Shown here in pieces: positions 9,204-17,466 of a DNA stretch of 64,000 nt; position 1 is the first letter of the stretch, and every line of letters starts with the position of its first letter. Below the pieces are notes generated by a model. That model made no database searches. It saw only the letters and a list, made by a program, of their open reading frames with translations, and was not told the origin of the DNA. The translations under genes and the position numbers were made by a program. Source of the DNA: Sphingobacterium thalpophilum (lineage in GTDB: Bacteria; Bacteroidota; Bacteroidia; Sphingobacteriales; Sphingobacteriaceae); the NCBI RefSeq assembly GCF_038396785.1, contig NZ_CP151087.1, positions 4,960,001 to 5,024,000 on the forward strand, read 5' to 3'.

Positions 9204-10430
9204 ATGAGCCATAAAAATACAGAAAAGAATTTAGTCGGTCAGCCAATTTTCAAACAAATATTGCAATTTATCCCCCGCAACAAGTTTGATTTATTGGTTA
9301 ACAAGCATCAATCAGACCGATATTATAAAACATTTGATTCGTGGACGCATTTGATGACGATGCTTTTCGGCATATTCAGCCGATGCGATTCTATGGGTGA
9401 AATATGCGATGGGATGCAAGGTTTGGCAGGGAAACTCAATTATTTGGGAATGGAAAAATCTCCCGCCAAGAGCACGGCAGGCGATGGGCTTCGGGGCAGG
9501 GACAATGAATTTTTCAAGGATGTCTATTTTATGTTATTGGAACATTTCAAGTCCGTTTTGTCGGTCAGCCGTATTGATAATGTTTCTTTTGCCAAGCTTT
9601 TTATCTTCGATTCCAGTACCATACGCTTGTTTTCAGACATTATGAAAGGAGTAGGCAGAAACCCCAAGAACGAAGGAAAGAAAAAAGGCGGACTGAAAGT
9701 ACACATGATGACAGATGCCCACAGCGATACGCCTGAATTTGTGAAAATCAGCGAAGCTAAACTGCACGACAAAAATTTTCTTCAGTATTTGAATCTGGCA
9801 GCCCACAGCATGATTGTTTTTGACAGAGCTTACAATCATTACCTGCAATTTGCCCATTGGACGGAGCAACAAGTCAATTTTGTGTGCAGATTGAAGAAAA
9901 ATGCGGTATATCAAGTAGAGGAAGAACTCTTCAGACAAGAGTTGCAAGACGGAGAATCCGGTGTTTTGCTGGAAGAGCACGTTCATCTCATTTACAAAGA
10001 AGACAATAAGCAAAAGACTTTATGCCTCAGAAAAGTAAACTACAGGGATGATAAAGGGCGGATTTTTGAGTTTATCACCAATAATTTTGAAATCAGCCGG
10101 GAAGAAGTCGCTTTTTTGTACAAACTTCGTTGGAACATTGAACTATTGTTCAAAAAACTCAAACAAAACTTCCAGTTACATTATTTTTATTCCGAAACAG
10201 AAAACGGCATCAAAACCCAAATTTGGTGTACCCTGATTGCACAGCTACTGTTGCAAGTTCTACGTGTAAAATCAAAGAGCAAAAAGGCATTTTCTACCAT
10301 TGCGGCACTCATCAGGATTCATTTAATCAGCCATCTGGAAATATTTTGGATGGTACAGAACAGCAGGAGAACTTACACGAAACAGAAAAAACGAAGAAAA
10401 CCACCTTGGATACAGACAGAATTGTTCTGA
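9204..10430 (+). CDS. IS4-family transposase (DUF4372 type), second unrelated copy
   Basis: It is a 408-residue DDE transposase, clearly divergent from the copy at 7362. It has a DUF4372-like N-terminus (SWTHLMTMLFGIFSR), Asp in IFDSSTIRLFSD, Asp in MIVFDRAYNHY, and the YREK signature Y-x2-R-x3-E-x6-K in YKLRWNIELLFKKLK. The lysine-rich C-terminus is usual for the group. I could not find clear terminal inverted repeats or a target duplication; the element probably spans roughly 9065-10495, because the barrel fragment breaks at 9062 and a different gene remnant begins near 10499. Confidence 0.9.
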   Translation: MSHKNTEKNLVGQPIFKQILQFIPRNKFDLLVNKHQSDRYYKTFDSWTHLMTMLFGIFSRCDSMGEICDGMQGLAGKLNYLGMEKSPAKSTAGDGLRGRDNEFFKDVYFMLLEHFKSVLSVSRIDNVSFAKLFIFDSSTIRLFSDIMKGVGRNPKNEGKKKGGLKVHMMTDAHSDTPEFVKISEAKLHDKNFLQYLNLAAHSMIVFDRAYNHYLQFAHWTEQQVNFVCRLKKNAVYQVEEELFRQELQDGESGVLLEEHVHLIYKEDNKQKTLCLRKVNYRDDKGRIFEFITNNFEISREEVAFLYKLRWNIELLFKKLKQNFQLHYFYSETENGIKTQIWCTLIAQLLLQVLRVKSKSKKAFSTIAALIRIHLISHLEIFWMVQNSRRTYTKQKKRRKPPWIQTELF

Positions 10431-10498
10431 AAAACAGAGAGGTGAGTTTTTGTATTCTTATAAAAACATATTGAAAAACAATGTTTTATGAAGGAATA

Positions 10499-10897
10499 TT
10501 ACTCATTTGTGTGTTTATCCGTTTGATAGTGATAAAGAATCAATGGAGATTCATAAGTTATCCAATAATTTCGACGGATAGCCAGTGTAAATATTTCAAA
10601 TAATTCATCCTGTAGGTGAATAGGTGATGAAAACTCTTTGAATGTCTCTTTTAATACTATATACGGATTTAGTATTTCTTCATCTTTTAGTAGTGCGATG
10701 TAACTACTTTCATAATCTACATGATGCATAATCTTATGGATTTGTTGTAACCAAATGAACACAACATCATTCATGTACCGAACCAATAAAGCTTGTTTTA
10801 CACCAATAATAAGTGGTATTTCACTAGAATTAACTTGTATTGTACCATCTGAATATCTTTCGTATATTGAGTGCTGAATAAATGTTAACTTTGGATA
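10499..10897 (-). CDS. Hypothetical protein, possibly 5'-truncated
   Basis: The minus-strand frame is open from 10897 to the stop at 10499. Only the ATG at 10774 (MNDVVF) or the TTG at 10786 would serve as starts, yet the translated stretch before them (QHSIYERYSDGTIQVNSSEIPLI) also looks like real protein. This suggests an older, longer gene whose 5' end was lost where the divergent Xre gene begins. The C-terminal part is rich in aromatic and acidic residues with no motif I recognise. The function is unknown. Confidence 0.4.
   Translation of the reverse strand, partial: YPKLTFIQHSIYERYSDGTIQVNSSEIPLIIGVKQALLVRYMNDVVFIWLQQIHKIMHHVDYESSYIALLKDEEILNPYIVLKETFKEFSSPIHLQDELFEIFTLAIRRNYWITYESPLILYHYQTDKHTNE
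10867..10893 (+). promoter_or_regulatory. Promoter for a leaderless Xre gene
   Basis: TAACTTTG at 10886-10893 matches the -7 TAnnTTTG box, with TTG at 10867-10869 upstream. Transcription starting about seven bases after the box would begin at or next to the ATG at 10900, so the mRNA is probably leaderless. Confidence 0.5.
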
Positions 10898-10899
10898 TT

Positions 10900-11289
10900 A
10901 TGAATACAACTAACACCACAAACCATATAGGAAGAAAAATCAGCCGTATCCGTGAACTGCGGGGAATGAAGCAGGAAGCTTTAGCGATTGAATTGGGCGT
11001 AAGTCAGCAGACGGTATCCAATATCGAAAAAAGTGCTGCTATCGAAGCTGATTTATTGGCACAAGTAGCAGAAATATTAGGTGTTACTCCGGAAGCGATT
11101 GAGAATTTTAGTGAAGAGGCTGTGTTCAATATTATTAATAACACTTTCCAAGACAGCAGTTCAAACAATAACAATTACTTGTGCACTATTAATCCACTGG
11201 ATAAAATCATAGAATTGTACGAACGACTTTTGGAAGCGGAAAAATCTAAGGTAGAGTATTTGGAGAAATTAATGAAGGGTCGGCAATAG
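10900..11289 (+). CDS. Xre-family HTH transcriptional regulator with C-terminal coiled coil
   Basis: It is a DNA-binding regulator. The N-terminal HTH reads ISRIRELRGMKQEALAIELG followed by VSQQTVSNIEKS, the usual Xre recognition helix, then EADLLAQVAEILGVTPEAI. An Asn-rich linker and a charged C-terminal helix (LYERLLEAEKSKVEYLEKL) likely form a dimerising coiled coil. The frame also allows a start at 10882, but the -7 box covers 10886-10893, so ATG 10900 (MNTTNT) is preferred. The protein has the same architecture as the Xre gene at 30827-31276. Its targets are unknown. Confidence 0.9.
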   Translation: MNTTNTTNHIGRKISRIRELRGMKQEALAIELGVSQQTVSNIEKSAAIEADLLAQVAEILGVTPEAIENFSEEAVFNIINNTFQDSSSNNNNYLCTINPLDKIIELYERLLEAEKSKVEYLEKLMKGRQ

Positions 11290-11314
11290 CCAAAAATCTC
11301 AAAAAGACATCTAT

Positions 11315-11322
11315 TACCTTTG
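11315..11322 (+). promoter_or_regulatory. -7 promoter box TACCTTTG
   Basis: TACCTTTG matches TAnnTTTG and lies 37 bases before the ATG at 11359, supporting that start for the downstream HEPN-like gene over the TTG at 11320, which overlaps the box. I see no clear -33 element. Confidence 0.4.
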
Positions 11323-11358
11323 ACGTTAAATAGAAAACCTAAATCCACTATTGATGAT

Positions 11359-12146
11359 ATGATAACGCAGGAAGATAATTCTTATTATAATGATTTAAGG
11401 CTGTTTTATGAACGACTAATTGTTTTGAGACATAATGCTTACTTCATGAATAACATGATGAATGCTACTCTCAAAAGTTACAGTGATGTATCTCCAGAAC
11501 ATTTAATATCAGCATCGGCGCTTGTTATAAGCGATATTACTGGAGTAACCGACAACGGTTGGGATATTAATTTTCATACAGGTATTTCGAAATCTGTATT
11601 CGCAAATGGATTTAATGATGAAGTGGCTAGGTTGATATCAGTTGAATGTTGTTATGTTTTAGCACAAAGTTTTGAAGCTTTAGAAAAGCTTTTCAAAAAT
11701 TTTGTTTATGAAAAATGCAAATTAGACGATTTCTTTTCCGAAGAAATAAAAACGGAAAAGATTAATCCGCAAGATAGAGTTACCTACCCAGGAGGTGAAT
11801 CACTTTTAAAGCTAATTCGTAAAGCGACCAAAGAAAATTTTAATAGTTATTCTGAATCCAATAATTACAGATTGAAGTTTTCTGTTTTTTGGAAGACAAT
11901 CTCAGAGCTGAGACACGCTGTTACACACAGTCAAAATATTATAAAAAACGAAAGATATTTAAATCAAATGATTACACAAATTTAGCTAGGCATTTTGCAT
12001 CATTCAATCCGATAAACGAAAATGAGTCCGAAATTTTATTAGATTACAAAAAAATTGATAGGCTTATAAAATCAATAGCCGAATTCGCATATCAAGTATT
12101 TAAGATTCTATCCATTGAGAGAGGTTTTGAATGGAAAATTACTTAA
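11359..12146 (+). pseudogene. HEPN-like protein gene with a frameshift near its 3' end
   Basis: The first frame runs from ATG 11359 to a TAG at 11983-11985. A second frame (to 12146) overlaps it and continues with a similar composition (DYTNLARHFASFNPINENES and on to FEWKIT). A -1 shift around 11950-11975 joins the two into a protein of about 260 residues. Before the shift lies ISELRHAVTHSQ, an R-x4-H motif of the kind found in HEPN ribonucleases, preceded by helical segments (FYERLIVLRHNAYFMNNMMN). HEPN assignment is inference from one short motif and helicity. The shift could be decay, a sequencing error or programmed; an A-rich run near 11940 offers no classic slippery site. Confidence 0.5.
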
Positions 12147-12159
12147 AATAATTATCTTC

Positions 12160-12300
12160 TTATTTGAGCACAGCCCTCCTAATTTCTTTTTCACCGCTCT
12201 TAAGCTCCAGATTCAACTCCACTTTCTTACTAAACTGCTTGCAGGTAGATATGGCCGACCGTAGTTTGTTGATGTCTTTTCGAAGTTGAAAATTAAAAAG
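12160..12300 (-). pseudogene. Possible remnant of a charged helical protein
   Basis: A minus-strand frame entering from inside the Shedu gene's 3' end and stopping at 12160 translates to a plausible helical, charged tail (KLRSAISTCKQFSKKVELNL, then KSGEKEIRRAVLK). It has no start of its own and overlaps the end of the neighbouring coding region, so it is at best a relic of a gene C-terminus left by recombination. I do not recognise the family. Confidence 0.2.
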
Positions 12301-13504
12301 GTAGGTCGTCATCGCTACTGTCGTGCATATTTTCCTCAACAGATTCAGCTCCGTCTTGATTAAGAAAATCGTAAAGGTATTTTAATTTTTCTAGCAGCTC
12401 TTTAAAGGTGATTATCTGTACATTTTTGCTATTACCGCGATAAAGATCGAAAGATTTTTGTTCCTCAGCAGTATTCACAGCATTTCCAGCGATTAAAACC
12501 CCTGTAACATGATATGTCTCTATAGACTGGCCTGTCATGCCAGAAGAAAGACTTAAGATGTTTTTTTGAAAATGATACATTTGATCGAGTACCTGATTAA
12601 CAGAAGACGTCAGCTTATCCGAAGGGCCAAATACCCCGCTTCTATAAGTATTCTTTTTCAACAATTCCATAGAAGGTGTTTTGATTTCAATCAATGCAGC
12701 ATTGCCTCCTATAGCGTTCTTTACCAAAAAATCTGTAATCTTATCTCCCTTACCCCTAAAATTTCGACCACCTACTGTAGCTTGACCTTGAACCAGCATG
12801 ATTGGGACACCAAAGATCATATTTAAGATAAAAGGGTTTTGTTCAAATAACTTTTGCCATTGAGCTTCCGTTGTACTAACATTTAACATGTTGGTATACT
12901 TATCAATTAATTGTTTTAGCGAGACTAACTCAATCTCGTTTCGAAGCTTATATAATTCAAAAGGTTGCTCTCTGGCTATTTTAGAGCCATTTCTACGAAT
13001 TACATCCATAGCATCTTTTTGCTCCCTTTTATTAGCACCATCAAAAAGAAATTTTCTTGCAGATCCAATCTGTTTTGTTATTTCTTTGGACATATTTTGA
13101 TAAGTACTTTCGTGCTCTCCATTAATAGCTTGAACAATCCAACTTCCCACCGATTCACATTTTAAATTGTAAGACAGACGCTGAACCCTTTTTGTAAGAC
13201 TGTCAATTCCATTACATATTTCACTTAAATCAACACGGTTAATTATCACTTTATGGTTCGAGATATCGAAAGCTGTTTTTTCAGAATATACGATGGTTAA
13301 TTCGTTAATTTCAAAGTCCTCAAGGGACTTTACAATTGATCGATAATTCTTCTTAAATCCTAAACCAAAATTATAATTTTTTAAAAAAGAATTAGGCAAT
13401 ACTTCATCCAAGAAATCATTTAGGTCACCAGATTCGTAATCCGCCAATTGTGTCTCTTTCAGCTCAAAATTGATAACTCTCAATTTTAAATAACGATTTT
13501 TCAT
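12293..13504 (-). CDS. sduA: Shedu-type defence nuclease (DUF4263)
   Basis: It is predicted to be an anti-phage nuclease of the Shedu (SduA) family. The C-terminal half carries the DUF4263 pattern: AQWQKLFEQNPFILNMIFG (about 214-232), then a PD-(D/E)xK core with Asp258 in KITDFL and Glu273-x-Lys275 in LIEIKTPS, followed by SSVNQVLDQMY. The N-terminal about 200 residues are a variable sensing region without a recognised motif. At 403 residues it fits known single-gene Shedu proteins. It is the last gene of the minus-strand defence operon, 12 bases after the 71-residue gene, and may share transcription with the methyltransferase module. The C-terminus is acidic (HDSSDDDLPF). Confidence 0.9.
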   Translation of the reverse strand: MKNRYLKLRVINFELKETQLADYESGDLNDFLDEVLPNSFLKNYNFGLGFKKNYRSIVKSLEDFEINELTIVYSEKTAFDISNHKVIINRVDLSEICNGIDSLTKRVQRLSYNLKCESVGSWIVQAINGEHESTYQNMSKEITKQIGSARKFLFDGANKREQKDAMDVIRRNGSKIAREQPFELYKLRNEIELVSLKQLIDKYTNMLNVSTTEAQWQKLFEQNPFILNMIFGVPIMLVQGQATVGGRNFRGKGDKITDFLVKNAIGGNAALIEIKTPSMELLKKNTYRSGVFGPSDKLTSSVNQVLDQMYHFQKNILSLSSGMTGQSIETYHVTGVLIAGNAVNTAEEQKSFDLYRGNSKNVQIITFKELLEKLKYLYDFLNQDGAESVEENMHDSSDDDLPF

Positions 13505-13516
13505 TGGTTCGATACC

Positions 13517-13732
13517 TCATACCTGATAAGGATAAAGTTTTAAGATATTATTCCTTTTATCTATTGTTATGACTGAACGCTTCCAGTCTCCTTCGAGATC
13601 ATTTTGGATTGCTTCTTTAGGTGGTGTGAAAAATATCTGGTCTATACCTAATGATTCACTTGTCACTTTGGAAATTTCCCCAGGAATATCCCTTGCTTCA
13701 AATGAATATATTTTTTCTAAACTATTAATCAT
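13517..13732 (-). CDS. Small hypothetical protein upstream of Shedu
   Basis: A 71-residue protein with no recognised motif; it alternates charged and hydrophobic residues (EKIYSFEARDIPGEIS) and ends in a strand-like KRNNILKLYPYQV. The tight spacing (12 bases to Shedu, 37 bases after the GIY-YIG gene) argues that it is real and cotranscribed. It could be a Shedu accessory or regulator, but nothing in the sequence shows this. Confidence 0.6.
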   Translation of the reverse strand: MINSLEKIYSFEARDIPGEISKVTSESLGIDQIFFTPPKEAIQNDLEGDWKRSVITIDKRNNILKLYPYQV

Positions 13733-13769
13733 AATATAACATTTATTTTATCAACTGAGCAAGCTATAC

Positions 13770-15047
13770 TTATTTCAAAACTATGCCTTCAATTGTAGCA
13801 TCATATCGATACTTCACAATCTCCCCAGAAACAAACAAATCTATTGCCTGTAAAATCATATCCAAAGGAGCCACAAACCATTCCCTGGGCCTAGTCTTAA
13901 AACCATTCTTATCCGCCACTTCCAAGTCCAAGCACACCTCCGCAAAAAAAGTATGCATTAGCTGTTCAAACTTATAAGCGTCAAGATTATAACAGACCAC
14001 CTTAGACACCAAATGCACATCAGACATCAAGTAAGTAGCCTCATCCTTCGCATTTTTAATACGATCCTCTACACTATTACGAGCCACACCAATCTTATAC
14101 AAGTTTTTAATCCCACGAATCACTGGATCAACAGATTTAGATCGCAGCACATAAATGAAACCAGACTCCTGGTCACTCTCATTAACCAAATTTGCATTAC
14201 TCAGCAACGAATGCATATTAGATTTATTAGAATGAGAGATAGCAGACCCTTCGTCATATAGCATTTTCTCTACCGATCTCAAATACATATTAGATTCCGT
14301 CCCATTCTCAAAAATACAACGCGTACGACCATCAAACCTTACACGAGTACCATCTTCTTTATAATGATCAGCTCGAGTCACCTCAATACTTTCCAACAAA
14401 AAGATAACACCCTTGTGAACATAAAAGGTCCCAGCCTGAAGAGCACCCGCCTTAAACTCAACATATTTTCTATCGCCGGATTTCAAGTCAGCATGCACCG
14501 ATTTAAACATAGGCTCATATTGATCAAAATCTTTACACCGTTTTCTTCTCGCTACAAAATCTGTTTTCTCCCGTTCTTTATCCAGCTGAGGCAAATTTGA
14601 AGTATCAAATATCTGCAGCTGTTCTTCCTCTAAATCACCTAAAAGATTAAATGGATCTGCATTCAGCAAGTCATCAAACGACGTAACCTCCATATCCGTA
14701 AAGTCAACTTCTTCTTCAGCAACTGCTGCAGGTTCTTCAGAAACAAATTCTGTATCCAAAATATCCACGACAGGCAACAGGCCAAATTCATCAAATGAAC
14801 TTAGTACAGAAACCTTATCAGAATCTTGAGACAAGGCCTCAAGACGAGCTGCCAACATACGTTCTTTGAAACCATTTTCCCGTTCCGGAGACTGACCATA
14901 CTCAGAAACAAAATCATTAATTTCCTGAAAAGATTGGATTAAACGTTCCTCCTCAGTAATGCGACGTGCAGCTGGCTTAACTTCCAGCAGATTGAATTCA
15001 TCATCAGCAAAGATATCTTCAAAACTGCGGTAAATTTTCTTATCCAT
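13770..15047 (-). CDS. GIY-YIG nuclease family protein (T5orf172 domain) with long acidic N-terminus
   Basis: It is a predicted DNA nuclease. The C-terminal domain (about 295-395) has the GIY-YIG signature GFIYV (296-300) and LYKIG (316-320), then Arg in VEDRI, a Glu in KFEQLMHTFF and REWF, which fits the T5orf172/MUG113 subgroup. The first about 190 residues are strongly acidic and low in complexity (EEEVDFTDMEVTSFDDLL), probably disordered or a protein-docking region, followed by a separate beta-rich domain (KYVEFKAGALQAGTFYVHKG). Its start overlaps the helicase stop by 8 bases, so the two are translationally coupled and may act as nuclease and motor of one complex. Confidence 0.87.
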   Translation of the reverse strand: MDKKIYRSFEDIFADDEFNLLEVKPAARRITEEERLIQSFQEINDFVSEYGQSPERENGFKERMLAARLEALSQDSDKVSVLSSFDEFGLLPVVDILDTEFVSEEPAAVAEEEVDFTDMEVTSFDDLLNADPFNLLGDLEEEQLQIFDTSNLPQLDKEREKTDFVARRKRCKDFDQYEPMFKSVHADLKSGDRKYVEFKAGALQAGTFYVHKGVIFLLESIEVTRADHYKEDGTRVRFDGRTRCIFENGTESNMYLRSVEKMLYDEGSAISHSNKSNMHSLLSNANLVNESDQESGFIYVLRSKSVDPVIRGIKNLYKIGVARNSVEDRIKNAKDEATYLMSDVHLVSKVVCYNLDAYKFEQLMHTFFAEVCLDLEVADKNGFKTRPREWFVAPLDMILQAIDLFVSGEIVKYRYDATIEGIVLK

Positions 15048-16998
15048 TTTGAGTCACCGATTTTCTTTTCTTATCTCGTATATACAACAACACTTCAGCA
15101 TAACGCTGTTCCTTCAGATCAGCAGAATGCACATCTGGTTCCCGTCCTTGTTCTTTTACAAATGCCAATATAGATGGCCAAGTCAACAGTGCCTCTTCCT
15201 CCGTTATTTTTATCTTAGAAGCGAGTAGTACATCCTGAATAGCTTTCAGCATAGGAACAGTAACTGATTTTGAAATGACTTCAAAAGCACGCTGAAAAGG
15301 ATTAATGGTATCAATCAGGTTAATAGAAATGTCTTCGATATTAATAAATTGATTGGCCAAGGTGATGAACTTCTGGTCCCCAACCTCCGAAATTGTACCA
15401 GTCTTTACAGCTGAGTCCGTAACTACATATTGTCGAACAGCTTCCAGTTCTTCTTCTTCCAAGTCTGGATAGCGCATTTTAATAACTTTAGGAATAAGTA
15501 CCTTATTGATTACCTCCGCATCAATTGTACTCGACAAAGCTTTCGTAACATCCTTATCCTGCAATATTGCCGCTTTCAGATCATTAATATCTTCTTCAAC
15601 GATATCTTTCACACGTTTTGACACTAGTCCCTTAAATCCCTTTATTTTAATCGTACCGGGCTCATCAATTTCATTTTCATCACGCTTTGGTTTGAAATTA
15701 AAGTTGGGTGCCAATACTTGTTCCATTAAGAGCGAAGCGGTAATAGCTTTCAGCATATTGTTAACGGCAACGACAACGTTATCATCTTGTGTATCCGGTT
15801 TAGCCAATAGATTGGTAAACTGCGCATGTGTCTTGTTTGCACTGTCACGCGTAGCACGACCGATAATCTGGACAATCTCAGTTAACGAACCGCGATAACC
15901 AACGGTCAATGCATGCTCACAATAAGGCCAGTCAAATCCTTCCTTAGCCATACCCAAAGCGATGATCAGATCCATATCATCTTCAGTTTGAATATCCCGT
16001 AGATAATTCACGATCTTTTCACGTTGCTTAGCATCATCATTAACCAAATCTGCAACCTTCAAGACCTTCCCATCAGCTCGTCTTCGAACATGAATAATTC
16101 CTGTCTCTGGATCCACACTTTCTATTTCACCAATCATATCTAAGATACGGTCGACTTCATCATATTTATCCTTTGTCGACTCGCCCGAGTTCACATTGGG
16201 AATATGCAGAATTGTCTTTTTATCCGTATCCAATACTTCATTAATTGCTAAATGGTATTTACCTTGATAAAAATGATAACCAATACCCAATGATTTAAGG
16301 TACTTATAGCCATTCAACTGCTGGTAGTAATTATAAGTAACCTTAGCAAATTTCGCTTCGTCTTCAGGAGCTAATACCGGTATAGAATCTCCCCTGAAAT
16401 AAGAACCTGTCATAGCCACAAGATGTACACTCGAGTTATTAATAAGACTGCGCAATACCGAACCTAAAATATTACTTCCATCTGCAGAGACGTGATGAAA
16501 CTCATCAATGGCCAATAAGCAATCGTTAAAATCCGAATCTTCTAAAGCTTCATAGGCGAACCGCAAAGTTGCATGTGTACAGATCAGAATTTTTTCATCA
16601 CTACGCATGAAATTTACAAATGCATCTACTTTAGTTTTGCTGCCATCCAAGCCAGGCGTACATAGATTATACAATTCGTTAGGCTCCCAATCCGCAAAAA
16701 AACCATGCGACATTAAATCTGTACGAGCAAACGAACTACCAATAGAGCGTTCCGGAACAGCTACAATAACTTTCTTAATACCCTGATTGACCAACTTATC
16801 CAGTGCAATAAACATCAATGCACGCGATTTACCAGATGCCGGCGGAGCTTTAATCAATAGCAATTGATTATTACGTGCCTGAAATGCCTTTTGTTGCATC
16901 TCCCGCATACCCATTGTATCGGATACTGTTGATGATCCTGTCTGTCCGTATGTTACTTGAATAATATTCTCCATTCTTATAATTGGTTTATTATTCAC
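15040..16998 (-). CDS. SF2 DEAD/DEAH-box helicase of a restriction-like system
   Basis: It is a predicted ATP-dependent DNA translocase. Motifs in order: Walker A APPASGKS (51-58), Walker B DEFHH (165-169), motif III AMTGSY (195-200), IALGMAKEGFDW (346-357) and motif VI QIIGRATRD (377-385). The C-terminal 200 residues are helical with no nuclease motif; that role may fall to the GIY-YIG protein encoded next. The frame starts at GTG 16998, but this lies inside a palindrome; ATG 16974 (MENIIQ) is an equally good start. In architecture it is like a type I restriction motor without its nuclease domain. Confidence 0.88.
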   Translation of the reverse strand: MNNKPIIRMENIIQVTYGQTGSSTVSDTMGMREMQQKAFQARNNQLLLIKAPPASGKSRALMFIALDKLVNQGIKKVIVAVPERSIGSSFARTDLMSHGFFADWEPNELYNLCTPGLDGSKTKVDAFVNFMRSDEKILICTHATLRFAYEALEDSDFNDCLLAIDEFHHVSADGSNILGSVLRSLINNSSVHLVAMTGSYFRGDSIPVLAPEDEAKFAKVTYNYYQQLNGYKYLKSLGIGYHFYQGKYHLAINEVLDTDKKTILHIPNVNSGESTKDKYDEVDRILDMIGEIESVDPETGIIHVRRRADGKVLKVADLVNDDAKQREKIVNYLRDIQTEDDMDLIIALGMAKEGFDWPYCEHALTVGYRGSLTEIVQIIGRATRDSANKTHAQFTNLLAKPDTQDDNVVVAVNNMLKAITASLLMEQVLAPNFNFKPKRDENEIDEPGTIKIKGFKGLVSKRVKDIVEEDINDLKAAILQDKDVTKALSSTIDAEVINKVLIPKVIKMRYPDLEEEELEAVRQYVVTDSAVKTGTISEVGDQKFITLANQFINIEDISINLIDTINPFQRAFEVISKSVTVPMLKAIQDVLLASKIKITEEEALLTWPSILAFVKEQGREPDVHSADLKEQRYAEVLLYIRDKKRKSVTQNG

Positions 16999-17024
16999 AG
17001 AGTGACATTGATGTCCCTCTGTGA
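16995..17024. repeat. Near-palindrome at the helicase start, candidate operator
   Basis: A 30-base inverted repeat with 13 of 15 pairs matching: outer arms TCACAGAG (16995-17002) and CTCTGTGA (17017-17024), inner arms GACAT and ATGTC. It lies between the Doc and helicase genes, covers the GTG start and is closely related to the palindrome at 18213-18238 inside the upstream HTH gene. It could be a binding site for the HTH protein or a small repeat element. Confidence 0.6.
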
Positions 17025-17034
17025 AGACTGCATG

Positions 17035-17463
17035 CTAAAGCAATGCATTAAATATCTTTAACTTCAACGATTCCGAATAATCACTTTCGTAAACTATGGA
17101 ATCGATAATTTCATGTAGAAGATCTCTATCAATCTTATTATCGGCCACATGAACAGCTATATTTTCCATTTGAACCATAAAATGACTGACTATATAATCC
17201 AATCCATTTATCTCTAGAAAATAAGCGGTGAGTGCGATCGAAGCTCTCTTGTTTCCGTCCTGAAAGCAGTGGTTTTTATTGATAGAGTAGAATAAGTGAC
17301 AGGCTTTATCAACAAAGCTTTCATAGTAAAAATCATTCTGCAGATGGTCCAGAGTGCTGGCTAGCAATCCCTCATTGATAATACCATGAAGACCACCCGA
17401 TTTATCAATAATATCGTCATGAACGCTAATGGCGTGCGCCACATCAAAGTATTGAACCCCCAT
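17035..17463 (-). CDS. doc: Death-on-curing (Doc/Fic) family toxin
   Basis: It is predicted to be a Fic-fold toxin that modifies a translation factor; the classical Doc phosphorylates EF-Tu. The core motif HCFQDGNKR (residues 65-73) matches HxFxDGNKR with the catalytic His65, and the helical surroundings and 142-residue length fit Doc. It starts 3 bases after the preceding HTH gene stops, so the HTH protein is the likely antitoxin or partner. Fic/Doc genes embedded in restriction-modification operons are known, and here the toxin separates the methyltransferase half from the helicase-nuclease half. Confidence 0.92.
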   Translation of the reverse strand: MGVQYFDVAHAISVHDDIIDKSGGLHGIINEGLLASTLDHLQNDFYYESFVDKACHLFYSINKNHCFQDGNKRASIALTAYFLEINGLDYIVSHFMVQMENIAVHVADNKIDRDLLHEIIDSIVYESDYSESLKLKIFNALL

Positions 17464-17466
17464 GCG

